This document shows positions 1 to 5,359 of a stretch of DNA of 8,604 bases, piece after piece. The stretch covers positions 1 to 8,604 of the forward strand of contig JADJES010000018.1 of the NCBI GenBank assembly GCA_016708955.1. Direction: 5' to 3'. This stretch comes from Nitrosomonas sp. (lineage in GTDB: Bacteria > Pseudomonadota > Gammaproteobacteria > Burkholderiales > Nitrosomonadaceae). The position numbers and the translations under genes are program-made. How positions within the stretch are numbered: position 1 is the stretch's first letter; every line of letters begins with the position of its first letter. The notes below the pieces were generated by a model that was given only the letters and a program-made list of their open reading frames with translations, was not told the origin of the DNA and did not search any database.

Positions 1-131
1 TAGTAAAACGGCGTCAGTTTCAAGCGCAATTGCATGCACAAACGAGCGCTATACCATTCTATAAAAAATTTGGATTCGAAATTGTCGGAGAAGAATTCGT
101 CGAAGCCGGTATTCCACTGGCGTCAAAATGA
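1..131 (+). CDS. GNAT-family N-acetyltransferase, C-terminal fragment
   Basis: This is the 3' end of a gene that begins before the window. The frame runs from base 3 to a TGA at 129-131 and gives 42 residues. The visible part reads QLHAQTSAIPFYKKFGFEIVGEEF, then EAGIPLASK. The block with a histidine-alanine-glutamine step, then FYKKFGF and a GIPL ending, is typical of the last strand-helix-strand of small GNAT acetyltransferases of the ElaA/YjcF kind, where the FY..GF segment lies at the acyl-CoA site. The family would move an acetyl group from acetyl-CoA to an amine, but the substrate cannot be told from this fragment. An inverted repeat (GCGTCA, AAA, TGACGC at 120-134) overlaps the stop codon without a following T-run, so it is at best a weak terminator. 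The next gene converges on it from the other strand. Confidence 0.75.
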   Translation, partial: VKRRQFQAQLHAQTSAIPFYKKFGFEIVGEEFVEAGIPLASK

Positions 132-179
132 CGCTATCTATTAAATAATCAATTTTGACTATTTGACCTCCGATTTGCC

Positions 180-512
180 CTATTCATTTGCCAGTGCATC
201 AGAATCTTGTTTCCACCGGTTAGTTGCGTGTTCCATTGCGGTTCTGGCTTGCTCGGATTTTCTCTTGGCTGTTTCGGCTTCGCGTTCGGCTTCAATCATT
301 TTTTGCTTAGCTGAGGCCAGTTTTTTCTCAGCAAAAGTAACGTCTTTGGTCGAAGATTCGGCAGCTTGTTTGGCTTCCATCATTTTTTCATAGGCTACGC
401 TGGCATTTTTTTGTAGAAGCTCAATGGTTTCAGCATGAGCAAACGAGACGATCAGAATACTCAATATGCATAAAGTGGATTTTAATAGTTTCAAATTGAA
501 ATTCATTATCAT
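180..512 (-). CDS. Small secreted coiled-coil protein of unknown function
   Basis: The protein has 110 residues on the minus strand. Residues 1-27 form a classical Sec signal peptide: lysines at 8 and 11, a hydrophobic core (LCILSILIVSF) and an AHA cleavage site before Glu28. There is no lipobox cysteine, so a soluble periplasmic product is expected rather than a lipoprotein. From residue 28 to the end it is almost pure Ala/Glu/Lys with a heptad-like rhythm (for example KKLASAKQKMIEAEREAETA), which predicts one long helical coiled coil. This recalls small alanine-zipper or DUF4398-like envelope proteins, but I cannot assign a family. ATG codons lie at 512 and 506. A weak GAG about 10 nt upstream of the first favours the longer form, though neither is certain. 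The gene is convergent with the acetyltransferase and divergent from the gene at 676. The function is unknown. Confidence 0.65.
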   Translation of the reverse strand: MIMNFNLKLLKSTLCILSILIVSFAHAETIELLQKNASVAYEKMMEAKQAAESSTKDVTFAEKKLASAKQKMIEAEREAETAKRKSEQARTAMEHATNRWKQDSDALANE

Positions 513-585
513 GATTTATGGACTCAAAGTTTTCTTGCATTGCTCTTAGCTCAATCTAAGTTGAGGTAAAATCAGTATAACAAAA

Positions 586-601
586 AGCAGATGTTTCTGC
601 T
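586..601. repeat. Short dyad in the divergent intergenic region
   Basis: AGCAGA, TGTT, TCTGCT form a perfect 6-bp inverted repeat with a 4-nt loop in the 163-bp gap between the divergent genes at 512 (-) and 676 (+). On the minus strand it is followed by TTTTTG and then TATACT, a -10-like hexamer for the minus-strand gene with no good -35. It could be an operator or a weak minus-strand terminator. Apart from AT-rich stretches I see nothing else convincing in this gap. Confidence 0.3.
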
Positions 602-675
602 GATTGCTGTCGGTTATCAAATCTTTATTAAAGATCTAAAAACAAAATTGAGATAAAATTTTCAGGTGAATAAGT

Positions 676-1048
676 ATGATGAAAAGTGTGAGAATGTTGT
701 TATCAGTATTTAAAATCAGTGCGGGTTTATTGTTCGGTATAGGGCTAATTATCTATGCTGTACCGACATTAGCCAATTGTGAAGGTCGTTTATCTCCGGA
801 GATCCATGTAATCTTGCCCATTGCCAGCGATGGAAAGTGACCGGCCGAAACCAAATGAACCAGATCTCTGCGCCAGAATCAGAGAAAAGGTGCCTCCAAC
901 CTCGGCTCAACCAGGATCAAACGAATATTTTCCCAATCTAGACAAATCGGTAATGGTTTGTGTCAATGAAGGTGGTGATGTTATTCGAATAAACAGCGCA
1001 ATCCGGAATATCCATCGCGGTTTTATTGTAAACCTCCGCGTTCTATAA
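676..1048 (+). pseudogene. Secreted small protein of unknown function, frameshifted near 817
   Basis: Two overlapping frames appear to be one gene. The first starts at ATG 676, with an AGGTGA ribosome site at 664-669 spaced 6 nt, and encodes a signal peptide or anchor (hydrophobic about residues 8-29, then AVPTLA before Asn34-Cys35). It stops at TGA 838-840. The second frame is open from 812 to TAA 1046-1048 and encodes a mature domain with two cysteines (DLCARI and VMVCVNEGG) but no signal or ribosome site of its own. Removing one C from CCC at 817-819 joins them as HVILPLPAMESDRPK, giving about 123 residues. A smaller protein translated only from the second frame is the alternative. I recognise no family. 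Because similar one-base breaks occur in nearby housekeeping genes, sequence error is as likely as real decay. Confidence 0.5.
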
Positions 1049-1218
1049 AACAGAATTAGTAAAAATCTAACATTGTTTTTATAATTCTAGTTTTGAAAAA
1101 TTATAACGATGAGTGGTAGTCATTAAAATGCTTGAGGTTTGTAGATTTACTTCAGGTTTTAGGCAGTTATGGTTGCAATATAGAAAAAAAGAAAGTAGTA
1201 TCCAATCCTTTTTATTTG

Positions 1219-1224
1219 AAGGAG
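1219..1224 (+). promoter_or_regulatory. Ribosome binding site that fixes the rpsT start
   Basis: AAGGAG lies 12 nt before ATG 1237. It selects MANSAQARKRARQ as the N-terminus, which is how S20 proteins begin, over an in-frame upstream extension to 1132 that has no S20 homology. The spacer is longer than usual. Confidence 0.6.
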
Positions 1225-1236
1225 CTGTGGATTTTT

Positions 1237-1504
1237 ATGGCTAACAGTGCACAAGCAAGAAAGCGTGCGAGACAAGCGGTCAAACGCAGAGAATACAATG
1301 TCAGTTTGCGGTCTAAATTACGTACTGCAATAAAATCAGTTAGAAAGGCGATTGGAACAGGAAATAAGGAATTGGCCCAAAATGCTTTTAATAGTTCTTT
1401 GGGAACTGTGGATTCAATTGCTGGTAAGGGCATCATTCATAAAAATAAGGCTGCGCGTTATAAAAAGCCGATTATCTGCGGCCATCAAAATGCTGAATAG
1501 CTAA
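1237..1504 (+). CDS. rpsT: 30S ribosomal protein S20, with a frameshifted C-terminus
   Basis: S20 binds 16S rRNA early in 30S assembly. The product begins MANSAQARKRARQA and is rich in Lys and Arg, with the family block GIIHKNKAARYK near the end. As written, the frame stops at TAG 1498-1500 after 87 residues, and the last residues (KPIICGHQNAE) do not look like S20. If one A is removed from the five-A run at 1462-1466, the frame instead reads YKSRLSAAIKMLNS and stops at TAA 1502-1504, giving 88 residues and the normal S20 ending. The coordinates given cover this corrected gene. A one-base insertion in a homopolymer of a core ribosomal gene is most simply a sequencing error. I chose ATG 1237 over an upstream in-frame start because of the family N-terminus and the AAGGAG ribosome site. 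Confidence 0.93.
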
Positions 1505-1590
1505 GAATAAGTAATTTACTTTTTCATTTTATAGCGCAAGAAAGTATTGAAAAAAACGAGATCTGCGATGGCGTCTTGTTTAGTGTCCCC

Positions 1591-1619
1591 TTGACAGTGG
1601 TGAGGTGACTAAGTAGTCT
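1591..1619 (+). promoter_or_regulatory. Candidate sigma-70 promoter for hao
   Basis: A perfect -35 hexamer TTGACA (1591-1596) is followed after 17 bp by TAGTCT (1614-1619), which matches only three of six -10 positions. Transcription would start near 1626, leaving a leader of about 175 nt before hao. The perfect -35 and ideal spacing favour it, while the poor -10 suggests help from an activator or that the true start lies elsewhere. Confidence 0.4.
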
Positions 1620-1662
1620 AGGGGAGGCTACCTGCCTGTGTTTTGGGAAGCTGTGCGGGCAG
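1613..1662 (+). promoter_or_regulatory. Two adjacent stem-loops in the hao upstream region
   Basis: GTAGTCT (1613-1619) pairs with AGGCTAC (1625-1631) across the loop AGGGG, with one G-T wobble. Directly after it, CTGCCTG (1632-1638) pairs with CGGGCAG (1656-1662) across a 17-nt loop, also with one wobble. The first stem would hold a GGGGAGG ribosome-site-like stretch (1621-1627) in its loop and right arm. If transcription starts near 1626 only the second stem would be in the RNA. I match it to no known riboswitch. From 1663 to 1801 the top strand is a purine-rich leader with no further strong structure. Confidence 0.35.
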
Positions 1663-1805
1663 AGGGAACCGGATGGATCGAGGAAGTAAAAGCTCTGGAT
1701 GCTGGGTTTGTGAGAAGTATCCATGGCGGTGGAGAACAAGAAGAAGAGCAAAGTAAAGAAGTGGCAAGGAAGAAACTTATGGAAAACCAAAGGAGAGAGA
1801 GATGA
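1638..1805 (+). CDS. Possible small ORF overlapping the hao start codon
   Basis: An open frame of 55 residues starts at GTG 1638, with GGGGAGG 10 nt upstream (1621-1627), and ends at TGA 1803-1805, overlapping the hao ATG (1802-1804) in an ATGA arrangement typical of translational coupling. The product would begin MFWEAVRAEGTGWIEEVKAL and end in a charged, probably helical tail (KKLMENQRRER). It has no signal peptide, membrane segment or heme motif, and I recognise no family. Against it: the strand is purine-rich, so stop codons are rare by chance. The candidate hao promoter would also start transcription at about the ribosome site. A second short frame (1673-1756, 27 codons, with an AGAGGG site) overlaps it. 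It may be a leader peptide or simply untranslated leader. Confidence 0.28.
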   Translation: MFWEAVRAEGTGWIEEVKALDAGFVRSIHGGGEQEEEQSKEVARKKLMENQRRER

Positions 1806-3514
1806 AAGGCAAGCTATGGCCGAGGATAGTAGCGGTACTGTTAGGAGGGTTGCTGATAGGAGCGGCTCAAGCTGACATACCGAGCGTACCGAACGAACTG
1901 TATGAAGCGTTGAAACTGGACCGTGCGAAAGTAACGCCGAAGGAACTACACGAAGCGCTCGTGAAGCGCTACAAAGATCCTGCGCAAGGAGCGGGACGCG
2001 GCACACTGGCGCAATACTGGGAACCGATTCCGTACGGAATTTACCTGGATCCGGCGACATTTTACAAATCACCAACCACGAACAAAGAAGTAGCAAGCCG
2101 TAAAGAATGCGTGGAATGCCACACCGACGAATCACCGGTATGGGTACAAGCATGGAAGAGAAGCAGCCATGCGAACCTGGACAAAGTGCGCAACCTGAAA
2201 CCGGGCGAGCCTACTTTTTACAAGAAAGCCAAACTGGAAGAGGTCGAAAAGAACCTACGCTCGATGGGCAGACTGGCTGAAGGCGAGAACCTGAAAGAAG
2301 TTGGCTGTATCGACTGTCACGTAGACATTGGCGCGAAGAAAAAAGCCGACCACACCAAAGACATCAGAATGCCGACAGCCGACGTATGCGGCACCTGTCA
2401 CTTGGCAGAATTTGCGGAACGTGAATCAGAACGCGACACGATGATCTGGCCGCACGACCAATGGCCGGATGGACGCCCATCGCACGCACTGGACTACAAA
2501 GCCAACGTAGAAACCACCGTATGGGCAGCGATGCCACAACGCGAAGTAGCCGAAGGCTGCTCGATGTGCCACACCAACCAAAACAAATGTGACTCATGCC
2601 ACACCCGTCACGAATTCTCAGCAGCGGAATCCCGCAGACCGGAAGCTTGCGCAACCTGTCACAGCGGTGTAGACCACAACAACTGGGAAGCGTACTCGAT
2701 GTCCAAGCACGGCAAGATGGTATCGATGCTGGGCAACCAATGGAACTGGGAAGCACCGCTGAAAGACGCCTATGCAGTAGGTGGACAAAACGCACCAACC
2801 TGCGCCGGCTGCCACATGGAATATGAAGGCGAATATAGCCACAACATGGTCAGAAAAATCCGCTGGGCGAACTACCCGTTTGTTCCTGGAATTGCGGAAA
2901 ACATCAAAAGCGAATGGTCGGAAAAACGTCTGGACTCATGGGTAGTCACTTGTACCCAATGCCACTCGGAACGTTTTGCCCGCTCCTACCTCGACCTGAT
3001 GGACAAAGGCACCCTGGAAGGACTGGCTAAATACCAAGAAGCTAATGCAATCGTACATCAACTGTACAAAGAAGGCCTGCTGACTGGTCAAAAAACCAAC
3101 CGTCCTGCACCACCTGCACCGGAAAAAGAAGGCTACGCCTACTTTGCCCAACTGTTCTGGTCGAAAGGCAACAGCCCTGCAGCCATCGAACTGAAAGTGC
3201 TGGAAATGCATGAAAACGACCTGGCCAAGATGCACGTAGGCCTGGCGCACGTTAACCCGGGCGGCTGGACTTACACCGAAGGCTGGGGTCCGATCAACCG
3301 CGCTTATGTTGAAATTCAAGACGAAAACACCCGCATCCGTGAAATGGTTGCACTGCAAGAACGTGTTAAAAATCTTGAAAGCAAGAAAACCAGTCTACTC
3401 GACTTAGACGGCACAGCAGAGAAAATCTCTCTGGGCGGTTTAGGCGGTGGCATGCTGCTAGCCGGAACACTGGCACTGGCAGGCTGGCGCAAACGTAAAC
3501 AAAGCGAAGCTTGA
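1802..3514 (+). CDS. hao: Hydroxylamine oxidoreductase, octaheme c-type cytochrome
   Basis: This periplasmic enzyme oxidises the hydroxylamine made by ammonia monooxygenase. It yields nitric oxide or nitrite and sends electrons to cytochrome c554. The 570-residue precursor has a 24-residue Sec signal peptide ending AAQA before Asp25. Eight heme-binding CXXCH motifs start at Cys103, 169, 196, 253, 263, 283, 334 and 384. The fourth (CSMCH, mature Cys229) is the P460 catalytic heme by family order, and Tyr491 in GGWTYTEGW (mature 467) is the tyrosine that cross-links to P460 of a neighbouring subunit in the N. europaea trimer. The C-terminus carries a hydrophobic stretch (about 541-562) followed by RKRK, a possible membrane tail that may be removed or may anchor the protein. 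The ribosome site AAGGAG lies 6 nt before the ATG. The frame is intact and overlaps the haoB start by four bases. Confidence 0.98.
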   Translation: MKGKLWPRIVAVLLGGLLIGAAQADIPSVPNELYEALKLDRAKVTPKELHEALVKRYKDPAQGAGRGTLAQYWEPIPYGIYLDPATFYKSPTTNKEVASRKECVECHTDESPVWVQAWKRSSHANLDKVRNLKPGEPTFYKKAKLEEVEKNLRSMGRLAEGENLKEVGCIDCHVDIGAKKKADHTKDIRMPTADVCGTCHLAEFAERESERDTMIWPHDQWPDGRPSHALDYKANVETTVWAAMPQREVAEGCSMCHTNQNKCDSCHTRHEFSAAESRRPEACATCHSGVDHNNWEAYSMSKHGKMVSMLGNQWNWEAPLKDAYAVGGQNAPTCAGCHMEYEGEYSHNMVRKIRWANYPFVPGIAENIKSEWSEKRLDSWVVTCTQCHSERFARSYLDLMDKGTLEGLAKYQEANAIVHQLYKEGLLTGQKTNRPAPPAPEKEGYAYFAQLFWSKGNSPAAIELKVLEMHENDLAKMHVGLAHVNPGGWTYTEGWGPINRAYVEIQDENTRIREMVALQERVKNLESKKTSLLDLDGTAEKISLGGLGGGMLLAGTLALAGWRKRKQSEA

Positions 3515-4542
3515 TAAGCGCTAACGCAGAAGATCGCACTGCCAAGGCAGTGCGATCATCAGACAAGCTACTCCCGTCATTAGGAATCATCCTAGTGACG
3601 GGAGGTTTGCTTTTATTGGGCTGGTTTGCGTACTTATGGTTTAAACCGGTACCAGCCCCCTATCAATATCAACTCGTTGCGGAAGGCGACAGCCAAAAGT
3701 TCAGCAAAATGGACCTATCGGGTTGGCCGGAACTAAAGCTAAGCCAATACAAAGTACAAGCGGACGGCGTAGCCAAACCCATCGCCGAATTCATCGTCGC
3801 AAGACAAAAAGATGAAGCACCGGTACTGATTTACTGGAAGAACAGCACCAACGAAATACTCTACAACTTTGACCGCAAACCATCGGAACTCAGCACCCTG
3901 GCTGCGGCGATAGGCAAGCACGCCCCGAAAGACGCCCTGATACTCTCATGGTGGGACACATCGCGGCAAATCAAGCTGCTCACCGGCAATGACACACTCT
4001 TTACCAGCCACCTGAACGAACCCCTGATGATACCGGTTCCCTGGCTGGAACAAAGTGAAGCAATCCAAGCCTATGAAAAACAATTCTGGGGAAGCAAAGC
4101 CAGTCAAAAAGAACGAGAACAATTCAAACGTTTCAGCGAAGCCCTGACCGCACCGGCGGAAGAAGGCGTCAAACAACTGCGGGAACTGGTAGGCTCAGAC
4201 CGGGAAACTTATGTCATCGTACACGTCACCGACCTGTACAAAGCAGGACTCATGTACCCCGACAGAATCGGCGTAGCGTTTCAGAACTTCCCGATGACCG
4301 GCAACATGCACGGCATGATCAACCAAATGAAAGTGCAACTGAAGGAAAACGACTTTGACACCTACACCCTGCAATCGGTCGCGGACGAAGAAATCAGAGT
4401 ATTCTTCCTGAGTGACGAAAAGAGCAGCCAAACCCTACTGGCGAGGATGTTACCGTTTGTAGACAAAAAAGCCCCGACGGAACTGGACGTAGCGCAACTG
4501 ATCTATCAACAAGGCGGCTACTGGGTATACCGGCTACCGTAA
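3511..4542 (+). CDS. haoB: HaoB, single-span membrane protein of the hao cluster
   Basis: The protein has 343 residues, with a short charged N-terminus, one membrane span (about residues 20-44, LLPSLGIILVTGGLLLLGWF onward) and a soluble domain of about 300 residues that should face the periplasm. It contains no cysteine at all, so it binds no c-type heme. It is the conserved second gene (orf2) between hao and cycA in betaproteobacterial ammonia oxidisers. Its function is unproven, with roles in HAO maturation or membrane placement proposed by context only. The start is uncertain. TTG 3511 overlaps the hao stop, which suggests coupling, but it lacks a good ribosome site. GTG 3550 is the only other start codon in frame before the membrane span. 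Two strong stem-loops fall within the first 32 codons. A 97-bp gap with its own promoter separates it from cycA. Confidence 0.88.
   Translation: MISANAEDRTAKAVRSSDKLLPSLGIILVTGGLLLLGWFAYLWFKPVPAPYQYQLVAEGDSQKFSKMDLSGWPELKLSQYKVQADGVAKPIAEFIVARQKDEAPVLIYWKNSTNEILYNFDRKPSELSTLAAAIGKHAPKDALILSWWDTSRQIKLLTGNDTLFTSHLNEPLMIPVPWLEQSEAIQAYEKQFWGSKASQKEREQFKRFSEALTAPAEEGVKQLRELVGSDRETYVIVHVTDLYKAGLMYPDRIGVAFQNFPMTGNMHGMINQMKVQLKENDFDTYTLQSVADEEIRVFFLSDEKSSQTLLARMLPFVDKKAPTELDVAQLIYQQGGYWVYRLP
3532..3557 (+). promoter_or_regulatory. First post-hao stem-loop, perfect 12-bp arms
   Basis: GATCGCACTGCC (3532-3543) and GGCAGTGCGATC (3546-3557) are perfect inverted repeats separated only by AA, so about 11 pairs with a CAAG tetraloop can form. 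It begins 18 nt after the hao stop. No T-run follows, so it is not a normal intrinsic terminator. It could protect the 3' end of hao mRNA from nucleases or slow ribosomes or polymerase entering haoB. Confidence 0.75.
3571..3604 (+). promoter_or_regulatory. Second post-hao stem-loop, 15-bp stem
   Basis: CTCCCGTCATTAGGA (3571-3585) pairs with TCCTAGTGACGGGAG (3590-3604) across the loop ATCA. All 15 positions pair, one as a G-T wobble. It starts 13 nt after the first stem-loop and lies wholly inside the haoB codons for residues 21-32, the start of the membrane span. The TTTG then TTTTATTGG sequence after it (3606 onward) is only loosely T-rich, so partial termination or RNA protection is possible but not shown. 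Confidence 0.78.
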
Positions 4543-4566
4543 ACGGAAACGCCAGCGAAATAGCCA

Positions 4567-4594
4567 TTTACACAAAGCGGCGATAGCGTACAAT
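4567..4594 (+). promoter_or_regulatory. Candidate sigma-70 promoter for cycA-cycB
   Basis: TTTACA (4567-4572) and TACAAT (4589-4594) each match five of six consensus bases and are 16 bp apart. They lie in the 97-bp gap after haoB, with a predicted start near 4601 and a leader of about 39 nt ending in the AAAGGAGG ribosome site of cycA. This would let the two cytochrome genes be transcribed apart from hao-haoB. Confidence 0.6.
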
Positions 4595-4639
4595 ACGAGC
4601 CATCAAAAACTTGAATTAAAAAAGCATAAAGGAGGAAGG

Positions 4640-5359
4640 ATGAAACACCCAATAACCTATATACTGGCTGTTCTGGCGACAGCCGCATTTTTTTCAGGCA
4701 CAGCGATAGCGGACACCTTTGAAGGACGCGCGAAATGCAGCTCCTGCCACAAATCGCAAGCCAAAGCATGGAAAGACACCGCGCACGCCAAAGCGATGGA
4801 ATCGCTGAAACCTGGCACACGCAAAGAAGCCAAAGTTAAAGCCAAACTGGATCCGGAAAAAGACTACACCCAAGACAAAGACTGTGTAGGCTGTCACGTA
4901 GACGGATTTGGTAAGAAAGGCGGCTACACCATAGAAACAGCCAAGAAACCCCTGGCGGCAGTAGGCTGCGAATCATGCCACGGACCTGGCAAGAACTACC
5001 GGGGTGATCACCGCAAAGCCGGACAAGCGTTTGAAAGTAAAGGCGCCACCACACAACGCAAAGTGGTTGCCGACAAAGGCCAAGACTTCCATTTTGAAGA
5101 AGCCTGCGCAGCATGCCATTTGAACTACGAAGGCTCACCCTGGAAAGGCGCAAAAGCCCCTTACACCCCATTCACCCCGGCAGTAGACCCGAAATACACC
5201 TTTGACTTTGACAAGATGGTCAAAGACGTCAAAGCGATGCACGAACATTACAAACTGGACGGCACCTTCGTAGGCGAACCAAAATTCAAGTACCATGACG
5301 AATTCCAAGCCAGCGCTAAGGAAAAGACAGGGGACAAAAAAGATAAAGGAAAAGAGTAA
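4640..5359 (+). CDS. cycA: Tetraheme cytochrome c554
   Basis: This periplasmic electron carrier takes electrons from HAO and hands them to cM552. The precursor has 239 residues with a signal peptide of 24 residues (cleavage after TAIA, before Asp25). Four CXXCH motifs start at Cys33 (CSSCH), Cys82 (CVGCH), Cys110 (CESCH) and Cys156 (CAACH). Stretches such as KDTAHAKAMESLKP, DYTQDKDCVGCHVDGFG and HLNYEGSPWKGAKAPYTPF agree closely with the c554 of N. europaea as I recall it. The mature protein is lysine-rich and ends in a basic tail (EKTGDKKDKGKE). Two electrons are thought to be taken per encounter. A near-ideal AAAGGAGG lies 4 nt before the ATG, in line with high expression. Its TAA overlaps the cycB ATG (TAATG), so the pair is translationally coupled. 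Confidence 0.97.
   Translation: MKHPITYILAVLATAAFFSGTAIADTFEGRAKCSSCHKSQAKAWKDTAHAKAMESLKPGTRKEAKVKAKLDPEKDYTQDKDCVGCHVDGFGKKGGYTIETAKKPLAAVGCESCHGPGKNYRGDHRKAGQAFESKGATTQRKVVADKGQDFHFEEACAACHLNYEGSPWKGAKAPYTPFTPAVDPKYTFDFDKMVKDVKAMHEHYKLDGTFVGEPKFKYHDEFQASAKEKTGDKKDKGKE

Noticed and set aside
1093..1129. TTGAAA (1093-1098) with TAAAAT (1124-1129) as an rpsT promoter
   Set aside because: The 25-bp spacing is too long for a sigma-70 promoter.
1132..1236. N-terminal extension of rpsT from an upstream start
   Set aside because: The 35 extra residues do not resemble S20, and AAGGAG plus the MANSAQARKRARQ start supports ATG 1237.
1509..1524. AAGTA, ATT, TACTT followed by T's as an rpsT terminator
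   Set aside because: The stem is only five mostly A-T pairs, too weak to call without other evidence.
1613..1662. Known riboswitch class in the hao leader
   Set aside because: I compared it from memory with guanidine, cyclic-di-GMP, glycine, cobalamin and fluoride aptamers and found no match to their conserved cores.
1673..1756. 27-codon frame with AGAGGG upstream and a CWVC motif in the hao leader
   Set aside because: It is very short, overlaps the longer candidate frame, and is explained by the lack of stop codons in purine-rich sequence.
1524..2153. Open frame of 209 codons on the minus strand across the hao leader and 5' end
   Set aside because: It lies antisense to the signal peptide and first heme region of hao, its translation is Ser/Leu/Pro-rich with no family signal, and it reflects the purine-rich top strand.
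2364..2842. Several minus-strand and out-of-frame open frames within hao
   Set aside because: They mirror the hao codon pattern, contain no recognisable domain and lack ribosome sites.
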